Positions 29,738 through 40,567 of a stretch of 64,000 nucleotides of DNA are shown here, piece after piece. Location: contig NZ_LMRR01000004.1 of assembly GCF_001426085.1 (NCBI RefSeq), positions 124,001-188,000 of the forward strand, read 5' to 3'. Position numbers and translations under genes: made by a program. Source of the stretch: Rhodococcus sp. Leaf278. Lineage in GTDB: Bacteria > Actinomycetota > Actinomycetes > Mycobacteriales > Mycobacteriaceae. The notes below the pieces were generated by a model. That model did not search any database. It was not told the DNA's origin and was given only the letters and a program-made list of their open reading frames with translations. Numbering within the stretch: the first letter of the stretch is position 1; each line of letters starts with the position of its first letter.

Positions 29738-31105
29738 GTGCCCAACCTCGCCGACGACACCCTGCGGAGTCGCCGATGGGTGCTGCACCTGGACATGGAT
29801 GCGTTCTTCGCCTCCGCCGAGCAACTGACTCGGCCCACACTCCGGGGACGCCCGGTTCTCGTCGGCGGAGCAGGCGGGCGAGGTGTGGTGGCGGGCTGCA
29901 GCTATCAGGCGCGTGCGTTCGGGGCCCGCTCGGCGATGCCGATGCATCAGGCGCGTCGACTGGTCGGTGCGAGTGCGGTCGTACTGCCGCCGCGGTTCCC
30001 GCTGTACTCCGAGCTGAGCAGACGTGCCTTCGAGGCGCTTCGGGTTCGGATGCCCGTTCTGGAACAGCTCTCGATCGACGAGGCCTTCGGTGAGCCGCCC
30101 GAACTGGCCGGCGGGACGGTGGCCGAGGTCGAGCGGTTCTGTGCCGACCTACGTGCTTTGGTGTTGGCCGAGACCGGTCTGGTGGCCTCGATCGGTGCCG
30201 GATCGGGAAAACAGATCGCCAAGATCGCGTCGGGCCTGGCGAAGCCCGACGGAATCACCGTCGTCGCTCCGGGGATACAGGCCGAGCTGATGGCTGATCT
30301 GCCGGTGCGAAAGCTGTGGGGGATCGGCCCGGTAGCCGGAGAACGGTTGCGGCGCTTGGGAATCGATACGATCGGCAAGTTCGTGGCTACCCCCGAATCC
30401 GAGGTGGCGTCGATTCTCGGTGCCACGATGGGGCCGAGCCTGCATCAGCTGGCGCGCGGCATCGACAACCGGGTGGTGGCCGAGCGCGCCGAGGCCAAGC
30501 AGGTCAGCGCCGAGACCACGTTCGCGCAGGATGTCATCTCGCTCGCTCAGCTACGGCCTGCCATCGAGGCGATCGTCGAGTCGACGCATCGCAGACTGCT
30601 GAAGGACGGTCGGGGAGCCAGGACGGTAGTGCTGAAGCTGCGCAAGTCCGACATGAGCATCATCACGAGATCGGCGACGTTGCCCTACGCGACCGTGGAC
30701 AAGCACACCATCGTGGCCACCGCCCAGCGGCTGGCAGTCGATCCCGTCGACGTCGGACCGATCCGGCTGGTCGGCGTCGGTCTGGCCGGTCTGTCGGCCG
30801 TTCGGCAAGGATCGCTGTTCCCCGAGCTCGAACACGAACCGGTCGTGGACGTGGCAGCCGCGACGGAGGAGTCGGCGGCGCTGGTCGAGGCCGCCGCGGA
30901 CGTCCTCGGTTCGGACGGCCCGCGGTGGCAGCCCGGCCTGGACGTCAGGCATCCTGAATTCGGTCATGGATGGGTCCAGGGTGCGGGGCATGCGGTGGTG
31001 ACCGTACGATTCGAGACGCGCACCACCGGGCCGGGGACCGCGCGTACCTTCGCCGAATCTGACGAGAACCTGGTCGTCGCCGATGTTCTCGACAGCCTGA
31101 AGTGA
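29738..31105 (+). CDS. dinB: Y-family DNA polymerase IV (DinX type)
   Basis: A 455-residue translesion polymerase. Catalytic carboxylates are in [14 protein letters not shown] (D19, D21) and LSIDEAFGE (D114, E115). [21 protein letters not shown] block and a little-finger domain follow (about 240-350). Its place after ileS matches mycobacterial dinX (Rv1537), as I recall. The C-terminal 80 residues include QGSLFPEL, similar to a beta-clamp binding peptide. GTG at 29738 is chosen because it lies 2 bp after the def stop and starts where family members start; upstream starts lie within def. No LexA box is visible upstream. Confidence 0.93.
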   Translation: MPNLADDTLRSRRWVLHLDMDAFFASAEQLTRPTLRGRPVLVGGAGGRGVVAGCSYQARAFGARSAMPMHQARRLVGASAVVLPPRFPLYSELSRRAFEALRVRMPVLEQLSIDEAFGEPPELAGGTVAEVERFCADLRALVLAETGLVASIGAGSGKQIAKIASGLAKPDGITVVAPGIQAELMADLPVRKLWGIGPVAGERLRRLGIDTIGKFVATPESEVASILGATMGPSLHQLARGIDNRVVAERAEAKQVSAETTFAQDVISLAQLRPAIEAIVESTHRRLLKDGRGARTVVLKLRKSDMSIITRSATLPYATVDKHTIVATAQRLAVDPVDVGPIRLVGVGLAGLSAVRQGSLFPELEHEPVVDVAAATEESAALVEAAADVLGSDGPRWQPGLDVRHPEFGHGWVQGAGHAVVTVRFETRTTGPGTARTFAESDENLVVADVLDSLK

Positions 31106-31117
31106 GTTGTGGCAGAG

Positions 31118-31144
31118 CTGTGGAAACTCTGTGAGGTTTCACAG
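31118..31144 (+). terminator. weak hairpin after dinB
   Basis: CTGTGGAAAC can pair with GTTTCACAG, with one bulged base, around an 8-base loop, 12 bases after the dinB stop. No T-run. It may end the ileS-def-dinB transcript. Confidence 0.4.
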
Positions 31145-31277
31145 GTAGGCGTTACGGGTTGTGTCTCGACCGATCCGAACTGACATAGTGGACTCCGGTC
31201 CGAGACGACCACTACCCGCAACGACCGACGAGTCACAGAACGATCGAGACGTGACTCAGAGTGAAAAGGACAAGCAC

Positions 31278-31793
31278 TTGAAGCTTCGCAACACCCGACG
31301 GGCAATGGTTGCCGGTATCGCCATCGCCGGCGCACTGACTATGACCGCCTGCAGCTCCGGTGGCGACGAAACACCGACCGCGACGACGTCGGCTGTCACC
31401 ACCTCTGCTTCTGCTCCCGCTCCCGAGGGCGGCGCTTACCCGCCGGCACCCACGGTCGAGGAGCTCAATACCCAGCTCATGCGTGGACTGGATCCCAACG
31501 TCCCGGTCGAGGAGAAGGCGGCTCTGATCCAGGGCGCGTCCGAGGACCCGGATCTGATCAACCAGGTCGCCGCGGCTGCTGTGGCCAACAACGCTCAGAT
31601 CGAGATCACCAGCATCGACGACCTCGGCACCGGAGTTCTCAACGCGGGAATCACCATCACCCTCAACGGGCAGGCCAACCCCGGCACATTCCAGTTCGTC
31701 CCCGAGGACGGCGTGTGGAAGCTCTCCAAGGAGAACGCCTGCGGCATCGTTTCGCTCGCGCAGCTGACCAGCCCGGCGTGCCCCGCACCCTGA
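31278..31793 (+). CDS. MTB12-like secreted lipoprotein
   Basis: About 171 residues. A basic start (KLRNTRR), a hydrophobic segment and a lipobox-like TMTAC (Cys25) indicate a lipoprotein. A Ser/Thr/Ala/Pro-rich spacer follows. The mature domain (PTVEELNTQLMRGLDPNVP to PEDGVWKLSKENAC) resembles the low-molecular-weight antigen MTB12/CFP-2 of mycobacteria, including the LxGLxDPNV and GxWxLS patterns. TTG at 31278 is chosen because AAAAGGA lies 7-8 bases upstream; GTG at 31251 is the alternative. The role is unknown. Confidence 0.75.
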   Translation: MKLRNTRRAMVAGIAIAGALTMTACSSGGDETPTATTSAVTTSASAPAPEGGAYPPAPTVEELNTQLMRGLDPNVPVEEKAALIQGASEDPDLINQVAAAAVANNAQIEITSIDDLGTGVLNAGITITLNGQANPGTFQFVPEDGVWKLSKENACGIVSLAQLTSPACPAP

Positions 31794-31822
31794 GTCCTGC
31801 CGATCGTCTCTGACCGAATCCG

Positions 31823-31867
31823 AACTGCCGGTGACATCCCCCCCTGGGGAACATGTCACCGGCAGTT
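31823..31867. terminator. bidirectional terminator between convergent lipoprotein genes
   Basis: A perfect 15-bp inverted repeat, AACTGCCGGTGACAT and ATGTCACCGGCAGTT, around a 15-base loop. It lies 29 bases after the plus-strand stop and 24 bases beyond the minus-strand stop. Terminal A/T pairs and TTCTT downstream favour termination in both directions. Confidence 0.8.
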
Positions 31868-31891
31868 CTTCATTCGAAGGTTCGTGCCTGC

Positions 31892-32635
31892 TCAGGCGCT
31901 CGGCGAGGCTGTTCGAATGCGGTCTGCGGCGGCCTCGGCCACAGCCGTGACAGTCGCGGGTTCGAGTCCACTCTGATCCGAGACGACGATTTGTACGACG
32001 GTGGAATCGACCACGGCCACCACGACGTCGGAGATCAACGTGAATCCCTCGCTGCTGGTGGTGAGACGAATGGAAGCGGACGCATCGCCGATCTGCGGCT
32101 GCTCGCGGCCTGCCAACGCGTACTCGACACTCACCCCGTCCGCATCCGTGCCGGTGAACTCGGCGCATCCGGTCCACGCCTGCTGCACCGACGCAAACGC
32201 CTCTGCGGCTCCGGTCTCCGTGTAGCTCGCCGCGTCCTCGTCGATCGACGAGAAATTGGGACCTGAGAAGCGGGCCACCGCGGACGACGCCGCGCCGCCC
32301 AGTTGTTCCGAGACCGGGGCCAGTACGGCAGCACATCCGGCCGGGTCGGTACTGGACTTGTCGGGTGAATCGTAGTCGGGGGCCGGGTCCAGCCCCAGGT
32401 CTCGGACCGGATCCGGAATCGAGGAGAAGCCGTCCGGCAGGTCGCTCAGGCCCAGCATCGCTGCCGTCAGAACGCCGCTGTCGGTGATGGGCACGCCGAG
32501 CAGGGGATCGGGAGCGGCGACGGCTGCGGGTGCGGGTCCAGTGGCCTGCGATGGTTCGTCCGAGCTACATCCGGCGGCCGCGGCGAGTCCGACCAAAGAC
32601 AGCCCGGCCAGAAGACGGGTCGCGGTTCGTGTCAT
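31892..32635 (-). CDS. putative lipoprotein, unknown function
   Basis: A 247-residue secreted protein with basic start, hydrophobic core and lipobox AAAGC (Cys23). The mature part has four spaced cysteines' worth of pattern typical of actinobacterial envelope proteins, including the pair in PAGCAAV and WTGCAEF, which could form a disulfide. It has the look of PknH extracellular-sensor-type domains, but I cannot assign it. Its start overlaps the stop of the upstream lipoprotein gene by 4 bp, making a two-gene operon. Confidence 0.8.
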   Translation of the reverse strand: MTRTATRLLAGLSLVGLAAAAGCSSDEPSQATGPAPAAVAAPDPLLGVPITDSGVLTAAMLGLSDLPDGFSSIPDPVRDLGLDPAPDYDSPDKSSTDPAGCAAVLAPVSEQLGGAASSAVARFSGPNFSSIDEDAASYTETGAAEAFASVQQAWTGCAEFTGTDADGVSVEYALAGREQPQIGDASASIRLTTSSEGFTLISDVVVAVVDSTVVQIVVSDQSGLEPATVTAVAEAAADRIRTASPSA

Positions 32636-33603
32636 CGGTCACCCCAGGTGATCGAATCTCCGACCGTCTGCCGCAGCACCGTCGTGCTGTCGGGGTCGGT
32701 GTACATCTGATCGCCGCCCGCGGAGATCGACCCACCGACGGGAAGTGGCTGCGTCAGATCGATGTCCAGGGTTCCCGAGCCGGTATAGGTGTACGACGCG
32801 ATGTTCAGCGTGCCGGAATTGTCGGGGAGGTTCCACACCGAAGATTCGGGCGTCTGCGTGATCGCGACGTCCACGGTCGCCCGGTCGCCGTCGAGGGCTC
32901 GCAGCGTGACGGTGGTGCGTTGGTTCAGTGTGATTCCGCTCAGCACCTGCTGATCGATGGTCCACACGGCACCGACACCGACTTCGGCGTCGGGAAAGGC
33001 GACCGAGCGGTACACCGCGGCGTTGAACGAGCGCTCGATCGCTGCCCTGGCGGTATCGAGCGCGGCATCGGCCGGCGTGATGTGCAACGCAGTGATCGCT
33101 CCGGAATCGGTGGCCGCCAGCCGCGCCGTCGAGCCCTCCGACGCGGACAGTGCATCGGTCAGTCCCTCGTCGGGCGACGTGGCTGCCCCGATGGTCAAGT
33201 CGATCGACCGGGTCGCCCCGGTCGAGGCGTCCTCTTCCGATACGGCATCGGCCGTCGACGCGCTCAGAGGCACCGTCAGTTCGGGACTGGAGAAATCCTG
33301 CGCTGCACCGACGTCGATTTGTTGTTGGACGCTGGACGTGGTCGTGAGGTCTATGTTCTGCGCGTCCGATTCGGCCGTGTCGAACGCCAGCAACCGTCGT
33401 GGCTCGGTACCGGGGTCGACGACGGTGGTGGTCGTCGGCGTCACCGCGATCGTCACCTCGTTCGTGGACGCCGGCTGCTCGGCTGCGGGTTCGGCGTCGG
33501 TGCTCGAGCACCCCGCGAGCAGACCTACCGTGCAGCATGCAGCGAGAAACCCGGCACGGACTGAGTGGACGGTGCGGGAGCGATCGATCGACTTCACGGC
33601 CAC
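32632..33603 (-). CDS. putative lipoprotein (possibly DUF6263 family)
   Basis: About 323 residues. The signal peptide runs to lipobox LAGC (Cys32), followed by an Ala/Pro/Thr-rich spacer. The mature domain is beta-rich: repeats of Thr/Ser stretches and the block [15 protein letters not shown] near the C-terminus. It resembles DUF6263-type proteins in overall pattern, a weak match. The start is GTG at 33603 or 33597; neither has a strong ribosome binding site. A much longer open frame upstream crosses lspA and the pseudouridine synthase in antisense and is not used. Divergent from lspA by 82 bp. Confidence 0.72.
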   Translation of the reverse strand: MAVKSIDRSRTVHSVRAGFLAACCTVGLLAGCSSTDAEPAAEQPASTNEVTIAVTPTTTTVVDPGTEPRRLLAFDTAESDAQNIDLTTTSSVQQQIDVGAAQDFSSPELTVPLSASTADAVSEEDASTGATRSIDLTIGAATSPDEGLTDALSASEGSTARLAATDSGAITALHITPADAALDTARAAIERSFNAAVYRSVAFPDAEVGVGAVWTIDQQVLSGITLNQRTTVTLRALDGDRATVDVAITQTPESSVWNLPDNSGTLNIASYTYTGSGTLDIDLTQPLPVGGSISAGGDQMYTDPDSTTVLRQTVGDSITWGDR

Positions 33604-33685
33604 CAGGCTACTGACAGCCCCACCGGTAGCCGTATCGCGCGACACGGATGAGTGTCCACCGCGGCCGATGCGCCATGATGGACGG

Positions 33686-34312
33686 GTGAGTGAAGACCGC
33701 GCCGACGACCCGACACCCGAGACCAGCGGTGTCTCGGCACCGAACGATACCGCGGCCCCGAAGGGGACCGACTCCGACAGCGCTGTCGCCAGGCCCGTGA
33801 AGCCACTGAAAACTCGACTGCTGATCGCCATCGCGGCGGTGATTCTGGTGTTCGATCTGGTGACCAAGATTCTGGTCGTGCACTTCGTTAAGCCCGGAAA
33901 TCCGATCGAGATCGTCGGCGACGTGGTGACGTTGCGGTTGGTCCGCAACCCGGGTGCGGCGTTCTCCATGGCCACCGGCATGACCTGGTTGCTGACGGTG
34001 GTGGCCGTCGCGGTCGTCATCGGTGTGATCAAGATCGGTCGTACCTTGCGGTCACCATGGTGGGCGCTGGGATTGGGTCTGGTTCTCGGCGGCGCACTCG
34101 GCAACTTGATCGACCGCTTCTTTCGCGCCCCCGGTCCGTTCCAGGGCCACGTCGTCGACTTCGTCTCGGTGGGCTGGTGGCCGGTGTTCAATGTCGCCGA
34201 CTCGTCCATCGTCTGTGGGGCGATTCTCCTCGTTGCGCTGAGCCTGTTCGGTTTCGAGCCGAACGGCGAACGGGTGACGAAGTCCGACGATCCGAAGACG
34301 GCCGACTCGTGA
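33686..34312 (+). CDS. lspA: lipoprotein signal peptidase (signal peptidase II)
   Basis: A 208-residue aspartic protease of the membrane that cleaves prolipoproteins at the lipobox cysteine after lipidation. It has four helices and the two catalytic aspartates, D143 (GNLIDRFF) and D172 (FNVADSS). The N-terminal 40 residues are an acidic, disordered extension also seen in mycobacterial LspA. GTG at 33686 begins the reading frame; the weak upstream region is shared with the divergent lipoprotein operon. The stop overlaps the next gene by 4 bp. Confidence 0.94.
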   Translation: MSEDRADDPTPETSGVSAPNDTAAPKGTDSDSAVARPVKPLKTRLLIAIAAVILVFDLVTKILVVHFVKPGNPIEIVGDVVTLRLVRNPGAAFSMATGMTWLLTVVAVAVVIGVIKIGRTLRSPWWALGLGLVLGGALGNLIDRFFRAPGPFQGHVVDFVSVGWWPVFNVADSSIVCGAILLVALSLFGFEPNGERVTKSDDPKTADS

Positions 34313-35235
34313 GGGAATCGCGTTCCATGCCGGTGCCCGACGGCTTGGACGGAATGCGGGTCGATGCCGGGCTCGCTCGATTGCTGGGGCTTTCGCGTAC
34401 CGTCGCCGCAGCACTGGCCGAGGAGGGTTCCGTATCGGTCGACAGCGGTGCCGTCGGCAAGTCGGATCGTTTGGCTGCAGGTTCGTGGCTCGAAGTGACG
34501 CTGCCCGAGCCCGCGCGTGAGTTGACGATCGAAGCGGAACCGGTCGAGGGCATGGAGATTCTCTACGCCGACGACGACGTCGTGGCCGTGGACAAGCCCG
34601 TCGGTGTCGCTGCTCATGCCAGCGTGGGCTGGACCGGCCCGACCGTGATCGGTGGTCTGGCTGCTGCCGGGTTCCGAATCTCGACTTCGGGTGCGCACGA
34701 GCGGCAGGGCATCGTGCACCGCCTCGACGTCGGAACATCCGGGGTGATGGTGGTCGCGACGTCCGAGCGGGCGTACACCGTGCTCAAGCGCGCGTTCAAA
34801 GCGCGGACCATCGACAAGCGTTATCACGCTCTTGTGCAAGGACATCCGGATCCGAGCAGTGGAACCATCGATGCCCCGATCGGACGACACGGCAGCAACG
34901 ACTGGAAGTTCGCTGTGCGCGCGGACGGCAAGCCGAGCGTGACCCACTACGACACCGTCGAGGCGTTCCAGGCCGCGAGTTTGCTGGACGTGCACCTGGA
35001 AACCGGCCGCACGCACCAGATTCGAGTGCACTTCTCGGCGCTGCGGCACCCGTGCTGCGGGGATCTGACCTACGGGGCCGATCCGCGGCTGGCCGAACGG
35101 TTGGGCCTCGAACGTCAGTGGCTGCACGCACGTTCGCTCGGCTTCGCGCATCCGTCCGACGGCCGCTGGGTGGAAATCGAGAGCAAGTATCCGGCCGACC
35201 TCGAACATGCCCTCGAGGTGCTACGGAAGGCGTGA
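34309..35235 (+). CDS. RluA-family pseudouridine synthase (S4 plus catalytic domain)
   Basis: A 308-residue enzyme with an N-terminal S4 RNA-binding domain (about 11-65, [16 protein letters not shown]) and a RluA/RluD catalytic domain. The catalytic aspartate is D140 in [24 protein letters not shown] and DLTYGAD are further family motifs. RluD-type enzymes isomerise uridines in helix 69 of 23S rRNA; RluC targets differ, so the exact sites are open. Length equals mycobacterial Rv1540 as I recall. GTG at 34309 overlaps lspA by 4 bp, the conserved lspA-rluD pairing. Confidence 0.92.
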   Translation: MRESRSMPVPDGLDGMRVDAGLARLLGLSRTVAAALAEEGSVSVDSGAVGKSDRLAAGSWLEVTLPEPARELTIEAEPVEGMEILYADDDVVAVDKPVGVAAHASVGWTGPTVIGGLAAAGFRISTSGAHERQGIVHRLDVGTSGVMVVATSERAYTVLKRAFKARTIDKRYHALVQGHPDPSSGTIDAPIGRHGSNDWKFAVRADGKPSVTHYDTVEAFQAASLLDVHLETGRTHQIRVHFSALRHPCCGDLTYGADPRLAERLGLERQWLHARSLGFAHPSDGRWVEIESKYPADLEHALEVLRKA

Positions 35236-35894
35236 TGCGCGGATTCTCGGGCGTGGTCCGTCTCCTCGCCGCCGCCCTTCTGGTGGTCGGGGGCCTGGCC
35301 GTCGTCGGGCACCTGAACCCGCAACGCCAACTGGGTGTCGGTACCGACCGGCTCGGTCCGGACAGCGGTGAGCAGGTCACCGACTACCTGGCTCGTGCCG
35401 AGACGAGCCTGCTCGCCGACGATGCCGAACCCCGCTGGGGCTCTGTGTCGTTCGATCGCGAACTCACCGCCGAACAGGCCTATGCCGCCGCGAACGACGT
35501 GCGCATCTCGATGGTGCTCTTCCGGGTACCGCTCGATCGCGTGCAAACTCCGATACTCACGGTCGGCGTTCCGGGCAGTGAACGGTCGGTGCTGAACTCG
35601 ACCGCACGCGCTGCCGGCCAGATCCAGGAATCGTTCGGCGCAGGGGACCGGCAGGCGCAGATAGAGGCCGTGTCGCAGCGCCGGCTGCTGGGCGGATGCG
35701 CGTGCGTGGTGACATTGGTGGTGCGGGGCACGCCGGCCGAGCTGAGCGAGGTGGCAGGCCGCGACGGAGTGCGAGCGGTGGAGGCGCTTCCGCCCGACGC
35801 GGTGTCCGGGAAGTTCGCCGTCGAGCCGTTGCTTCCGGAGTACGTCGACACCGTCGGACCGCTCCCGGACGACGGGCCGATTCCGACCGAATGA
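35235..35894 (+). CDS. membrane-anchored protein of unknown function
   Basis: A 219-residue protein whose ATG shares one base with the upstream stop (TGATG), so it is translated with the pseudouridine synthase. One N-terminal hydrophobic helix (about 8-26) could be a signal anchor. The remainder is a mixed alpha/beta domain outside the cell, with a GGCACVVTLVVRGTP strand containing two close cysteines. I do not recognise the family. Confidence 0.75.
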   Translation: MRGFSGVVRLLAAALLVVGGLAVVGHLNPQRQLGVGTDRLGPDSGEQVTDYLARAETSLLADDAEPRWGSVSFDRELTAEQAYAAANDVRISMVLFRVPLDRVQTPILTVGVPGSERSVLNSTARAAGQIQESFGAGDRQAQIEAVSQRRLLGGCACVVTLVVRGTPAELSEVAGRDGVRAVEALPPDAVSGKFAVEPLLPEYVDTVGPLPDDGPIPTE

Positions 35895-35943
35895 GGTCAA
35901 CTCCAGTCTCGTTCGTCACACGCGTCACGTCCTCCCAGGACAC

Positions 35944-35970
35944 ACCGACAGCTACGAAAATTCTGTCGGT
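35944..35970. promoter_or_regulatory. inverted repeat in the dnaE leader
   Basis: ACCGACAG and CTGTCGGT form a perfect 8-bp inverted repeat around an 11-base AT-rich centre, 71 bp upstream of the dnaE start. It could be an operator over the dnaE promoter or a terminator after the preceding gene. It is not a LexA box. Confidence 0.4.
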
Positions 35971-36041
35971 TCCACCGCTTAGAGTGAGTGCATTCGCGGC
36001 TCGTATTTTCGAAAACGCACGACCTTCAGGAGAGAACCTTC

Positions 36042-39000
36042 GTGGCCGATTCGTTCGTTCATCTGCACAACCACACCGAATATTCGATGCTCGACGGTGC
36101 CGCCAAGATCGGGGCCATGTTCGCCGAGGCGGCGCGGTTGGAGATGACGGCGGTCGGGATGACCGACCACGGCAACATGTACGGGGCCAGCGAGTTCTAC
36201 AACGAGGCCAAGAAGGCCGGGATCAAGCCGATCATCGGTATCGAGGCCTACATCGCCCCGGAGTCGCGGTTCAACAAGAAGCGCGTGCTGTGGGGCGATC
36301 GGAGCCAGAAGTCCGACGACGTCTCCGGCAGCGGTGCGTACACGCACATGACGATGGTCGCCGAGAACGCCACCGGCGTCCGAAACCTGTTCAAGTTGTC
36401 GTCACTCGCGTCGATCGAGGGTCAGCTCGGCAAATGGGCGCGTATGGACGAGGAGATCATCGCCTCGCACGCAGAAGGCATCATCGCCACCACCGGATGC
36501 CCGTCAGGGGAGGTGCAGACTCGGCTTCGTCTCGGTCAGGAGCGCGAGGCACTCGAAGCTGCCGCCAAGTGGCAGGAGATCTGGGGACCGGACAATTTCT
36601 TCCTCGAACTGATGGACCACGGCCTGTCCATCGAGCGCCGCGTTCGCGAGGGCCTGCTCGACATCGGCAAGAAGCTCTCCATCCCGCCGTTGGCCACCAA
36701 CGACTGCCACTACGTCACCAAGGACGCTGCCGAGAACCACGAGGCGCTGCTGTGCATTCAGACCGGTAAGACGCTGAGCGATCCCACCCGCTTCAAGTTC
36801 GACGGTGACGGCTACTACCTCAAGTCGGCCGCCGAGATGCGCGCACTGTGGGACGACCAGGTGCCCGGTGCCTGCGACAGCACGCTGCTCATCGCCGAGC
36901 GAGTCCAGCCGTACGACGAGGTGTGGGCGCACCGAGACCGGATGCCCATCTTCCCGGTTCCCGAGGGTCATACCCAGGGCACCTGGTTGCGTCACGAGGT
37001 CATGACCGGGCTCGAGCGTCGGTTCCCCGACGGCCCGGCCGAGGACTACCTCGCGCGGGCCGAGTACGAGATCAAGGTCATCCTCGAGATGGGCTTCCCG
37101 GCCTACTTCCTCGTGGTCGGCGACCTGATCAACCACGCCAAGGCCGTCGGCATTCGCGTCGGGCCGGGCCGAGGCTCGGCCGCTGGATCGCTGGTCGCGT
37201 ACGCCATGGGCATCACCAATATCGACCCGCTGCCGCACGGTCTGCTGTTCGAGCGATTCCTCAACCCCGAGCGCGTGTCGATGCCCGATATCGATATCGA
37301 CTTCGACGATCGTCGCCGCGGCGAGATGGTTCGCTACGCCACCGAGAAGTGGGGCAGCGATCGTGTCGCCCAGGTGATCACGTTCGGCACCATCAAGACC
37401 AAGGCCGCCATCAAGGACTCCGCGCGTGTGCAGTTCGGCCAGCCCGGTTTCGGCATCGCCGATCAGATCACCAAGGCGCTGCCGCCGCCCATCATGGCCA
37501 AGGACATTTCGGTAGCGGGCATCACCGACCCCGCGCACGAGCGCTACAAGGAAGCCGTCGAGGTTCGAGCGCTCATCGACTCGAATCCCGACGTCGCGAC
37601 CATCTACAAGACGGCCAAGGGCCTCGAAGGCCTGATCCGTAACGCAGGCGTACACGCCTGCGCGGTCATCATGTCCTCGGAGCCGCTCACCGACGCCATT
37701 CCGGTGTGGAAGCGCGCACAGGACGGCGCAATCATCACCGGCTGGGACTACCCGTCGTGCGAGGCCATCGGCCTGCTCAAGATGGACTTCCTCGGCCTGC
37801 GCAACCTCACCGTCATCGGTGACGCGATCGACAACATCAAGGCCAACCGCGGAATAGATATCGACCTCGACGCTCTGCCGCTCGACGATCCGGCGACCTT
37901 CGACTTGCTGTCGCGCGGAGACACTCTCGGCGTCTTCCAGCTCGACGGCAGCGCCATGCGAGACCTGCTCCGCCGCATGCAGCCCACCGGCTTCGAGGAC
38001 ATCGTCGCAGTTCTCGCTCTGTACCGCCCGGGTCCGATGGGCATGAACTCGCACAACGACTATGCCGACCGCAAGAACGGTCGACAAGAGGTCAAGCCGA
38101 TTCACCCCGAGCTCGAAGAGCCACTCAAGGTGATTCTCGGTGAGACGTACGGCCTGGTGGTCTACCAGGAGCAGATCATGCAGCTGGCGCAGAAGGTCGC
38201 CGGCTACACCCTCGGCCAAGCCGACCTGCTGCGTCGCGCCATGGGTAAGAAGAAGCTCTCCGAGCTCGAGAAGGCGTACGCCGGGTTCCGGCAGGGTATG
38301 TTGGACAACGGTTTCTCCGAGGCGGCCATCAAGGCACTGTGGGACACCGTGCTGCCGTTCGCCGGCTACGCGTTCAACAAGTCGCACTCGGCGGGCTACG
38401 GCCTGGTGTCGTACTGGACGGCCTACCTCAAGGCGAACTACCCGGCCGAGTACATGGCCGGCCTGCTCACCAGCGTCGGCGACGACAAGGACAAGGCTGC
38501 GATCTATCTTGCCGACTGCCGCAAGCTCGGCATCACCGTGCTGCCTCCCGACGTCAACGAATCCGAGCTGAACTTCGCGTCGGTCGGCAAAGACATTCGG
38601 TTCGGCCTCGGTGCGGTGCGCAACGTGGGCACCAACGTGGTCGCCTCGATCATCAGGGCGCGATCGGAGAAGTCGAAGTACACCGATTTCTCGGACTACC
38701 TGGGCAAGATCGACGCCATCGCGTGCAGCAAGAAGGTCACCGAATCTCTCATCAAGGCAGGCGCTTTCGACTCGCTCGACCATCCGCGCAAGGGCCTGAT
38801 GCTCATTCACGCCGACGCGATCGACGCAGTGATGGGCACCAAGAAAGCCGAGGCGATAGGTCAGTTCGATCTGTTCGGCGGCGAGGACGCCGACGAGTCC
38901 ATCTCGGCAGTGTTCAACGTGCGGGTGCCCGACGAGGAGTGGGAATCCAAGCACCGGCTCGCCCTCGAACGCGAGATGCTCGGCCTGTACGTCTCCGGAC

Positions 39001-39578
39001 ACCCGCTCCTGGGCGTCGAACACATGCTCGCCGCGAAGTCCGACTGCAACATCCCGACCATTCTCGAAGGTGACATCAAGGACGGCACTCAGGTCACCGT
39101 CGGCGGAATTCTGGCCTCGGTCAACCGGCGGATCAACAAGAACGGTCTGACGTGGGCGTCGGCTCAGCTCGAGGATCTGGCCGGTGGTATCGAAGTGCTG
39201 TTCTTCCCGCAGGCGTACTCGGTGTTCGGTGCCGATGTCACCGAGGACTCGGTGGTACTCGTCAAGGGTCGGGTGTCGGTGCGCGACGACCGGGTCTCCT
39301 TGATCGCGAACGACCTTGCGGTGCCCGATCTTTCGGCGATCGGTATCGACAAGCCGCTCGCGGTCAGTTTGCCGACGCGGCTGTGCACGGCGGACAAGGT
39401 CGGAGCCCTCAAACGAGTCCTGTCCAGCCACCCGGGAACCTCGGATGTGCACCTTCGGTTGGTCAGCGGCGACAAGATCACCACGATGAAGCTGGACGAC
39501 AGTCTCCGCGTCACGCCGACATCGGCGCTGATGGGAGACCTGAAGGCGCTACTGGGACCCGGCTGCCTGACCGGGTGA
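36042..39578 (+). CDS. dnaE: DNA polymerase III alpha subunit DnaE1
   Basis: The 1178-residue replicative polymerase. The N-terminal PHP domain starts with [18 protein letters not shown]; its metal-binding histidines are retained, which in mycobacteria gives the proofreading exonuclease. The catalytic aspartates are in [11 protein letters not shown] (D416, D418). A helix-hairpin-helix and an OB fold ([18 protein letters not shown]) lie in the C-terminal third. GTG at 36042 follows AGGAGA; the upstream frame start at 35988 lacks support. Length and motifs fit DnaE1 rather than the shorter mutagenic DnaE2. The 3' end overlaps a convergent gene by 30 bp. Confidence 0.97.
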   Translation: MADSFVHLHNHTEYSMLDGAAKIGAMFAEAARLEMTAVGMTDHGNMYGASEFYNEAKKAGIKPIIGIEAYIAPESRFNKKRVLWGDRSQKSDDVSGSGAYTHMTMVAENATGVRNLFKLSSLASIEGQLGKWARMDEEIIASHAEGIIATTGCPSGEVQTRLRLGQEREALEAAAKWQEIWGPDNFFLELMDHGLSIERRVREGLLDIGKKLSIPPLATNDCHYVTKDAAENHEALLCIQTGKTLSDPTRFKFDGDGYYLKSAAEMRALWDDQVPGACDSTLLIAERVQPYDEVWAHRDRMPIFPVPEGHTQGTWLRHEVMTGLERRFPDGPAEDYLARAEYEIKVILEMGFPAYFLVVGDLINHAKAVGIRVGPGRGSAAGSLVAYAMGITNIDPLPHGLLFERFLNPERVSMPDIDIDFDDRRRGEMVRYATEKWGSDRVAQVITFGTIKTKAAIKDSARVQFGQPGFGIADQITKALPPPIMAKDISVAGITDPAHERYKEAVEVRALIDSNPDVATIYKTAKGLEGLIRNAGVHACAVIMSSEPLTDAIPVWKRAQDGAIITGWDYPSCEAIGLLKMDFLGLRNLTVIGDAIDNIKANRGIDIDLDALPLDDPATFDLLSRGDTLGVFQLDGSAMRDLLRRMQPTGFEDIVAVLALYRPGPMGMNSHNDYADRKNGRQEVKPIHPELEEPLKVILGETYGLVVYQEQIMQLAQKVAGYTLGQADLLRRAMGKKKLSELEKAYAGFRQGMLDNGFSEAAIKALWDTVLPFAGYAFNKSHSAGYGLVSYWTAYLKANYPAEYMAGLLTSVGDDKDKAAIYLADCRKLGITVLPPDVNESELNFASVGKDIRFGLGAVRNVGTNVVASIIRARSEKSKYTDFSDYLGKIDAIACSKKVTESLIKAGAFDSLDHPRKGLMLIHADAIDAVMGTKKAEAIGQFDLFGGEDADESISAVFNVRVPDEEWESKHRLALEREMLGLYVSGHPLLGVEHMLAAKSDCNIPTILEGDIKDGTQVTVGGILASVNRRINKNGLTWASAQLEDLAGGIEVLFFPQAYSVFGADVTEDSVVLVKGRVSVRDDRVSLIANDLAVPDLSAIGIDKPLAVSLPTRLCTADKVGALKRVLSSHPGTSDVHLRLVSGDKITTMKLDDSLRVTPTSALMGDLKALLGPGCLTG

Positions 39579-39815
39579 CGCAGGTGCCGTCGGGTGTAGC
39601 TCGGTAAGGCGCAGCGTCCACCAGGCCGCGACGGCAAGTGCAGCACCGGCGAGTACCGCTGCGTGCAGCGAGCCGGCAAGGACGAGTGTCGCAACGAACA
39701 CGAACGATCCCAGCGCGAGGGCTTCGAGTTTGTAGACCGGCCACGCGATTCCCGCCACGTCGACGCTGCGCAGGGCGGTGGGTCGATGGCTCATGCGGGT
39801 GCTCGTGAAGGTCAT
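39549..39815 (-). CDS. small two-helix membrane protein, unknown
   Basis: An 88-residue protein with two hydrophobic helices (about 33-48 and 50-67, rich in Ala, Val and Leu) and polar ends. It begins [16 protein letters not shown]; a second start at Met8 (39794) is possible. The 3' end overlaps dnaE by 30 bp on the opposite strand. It diverges from the F420-type reductase across 165 bp. No family recognised. Confidence 0.7.
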   Translation of the reverse strand: MTFTSTRMSHRPTALRSVDVAGIAWPVYKLEALALGSFVFVATLVLAGSLHAAVLAGAALAVAAWWTLRLTELHPTAPASPGQAAGSQ

Positions 39816-39980
39816 CGCGTTCTCCTCTGCTGCGCCGGGTGTGGTGATGATTCGGGTGTCCGGTGCGCGAAGTTCAGACTATACCCATCGAAAGATTCGG
39901 TCCACCGAACTTGACCGTCGGACCAGGCAATGTCGTCGATCTCGTAGCGTCACGCGCCCGGGAGGTGTTCACTGAAAACC

Positions 39981-40415
39981 ATGCCATTGACAGGAGAATA
40001 CGAACCGAGTTCATCCGACTGGGCCCGTGAGCAGGCCGAGCGTTACGAGAACTCCGGCGGGACCGAAGGCACGACGATGAACGGGATGCCGGTCGTGTTG
40101 CTGACCACCAAGGGGAACAAGAGCGGCAAGCTGCGCAAGTCGCCGTTGATGAGGGTCGAGCACGACGGCGAGTACGCCATCGTGGCCTCTCTGGGCGGAG
40201 CCCCCAAGCATCCCGTCTGGTATCACAACGTCAAAGCTGAGCCGCTCGTCGAGTTGCAGGACGGAACCGAGAAGCACGACTACGTCGCTCGCGAGGTGAC
40301 CGGCGACGAGAAGGCCGTGTGGTGGGAACGCTCGGTGGCGGCCTACCCCGATTACGCGGACTACCAGAAGAAGACCGATCGCGAGATTCCCGTCTTCGTT
40401 CTCGCGCGCGTCTGA
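39981..40415 (+). CDS. deazaflavin (F420)-dependent nitroreductase family protein
   Basis: A 144-residue split-barrel protein of the Ddn/FDOR-A family. The conserved [23 protein letters not shown] stretch (about 34-56) carries the KSGKxRxxPL F420-phosphate binding pattern, and [14 protein letters not shown] (about 73-86) is the second block. In mycobacteria such enzymes use F420H2 to reduce quinones and activate nitroimidazoles. ATG start is far from the GGGAGG at 39960, so the initiation signal is unclear. Confidence 0.92.
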   Translation: MPLTGEYEPSSSDWAREQAERYENSGGTEGTTMNGMPVVLLTTKGNKSGKLRKSPLMRVEHDGEYAIVASLGGAPKHPVWYHNVKAEPLVELQDGTEKHDYVAREVTGDEKAVWWERSVAAYPDYADYQKKTDREIPVFVLARV

Positions 40416-40434
40416 AGGCGGTTGGGGGCGCGTC

Positions 40435-40494
40435 TGCCCACTCGTTATTCGGATGCCCACCTGTCCAGCTGGGTATCCGAATATTCGGTGGGCA
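40435..40494. other. interrupted 60-nt inverted repeat upstream of ilvA
   Basis: Outer arms TGCCCAC (40435-40441) and GTGGGCA (40488-40494) enclose inner arms ATTCGGAT (40447-40454) and ATCCGAAT (40475-40482), with a further CCCA/TGGG pair inside. All are perfect. It lies 20 bases after the reductase stop and 74 bases before ilvA, so it could be a terminator or an ilvA leader element. Confidence 0.6.
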
Positions 40495-40567
40495 CACGCT
40501 GAAGATCAGCACCGGTCGGCGCTCACCCGGTCCCGAGTTGGGGACCGTTCCACGCTGGTGGCAGCAT

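Noticed and set aside
32632..35208. 858-codon open frame on the minus strand
   Set aside because: Only the last 323 codons look like a protein (signal peptide, lipobox). The rest is antisense to lspA and the pseudouridine synthase.
36504..39452. 982-codon open frame antisense to dnaE
   Set aside because: Arg/Val/Asp-heavy composition typical of the complementary frame of high-GC genes; no domain, no ribosome site, and dnaE is certain.
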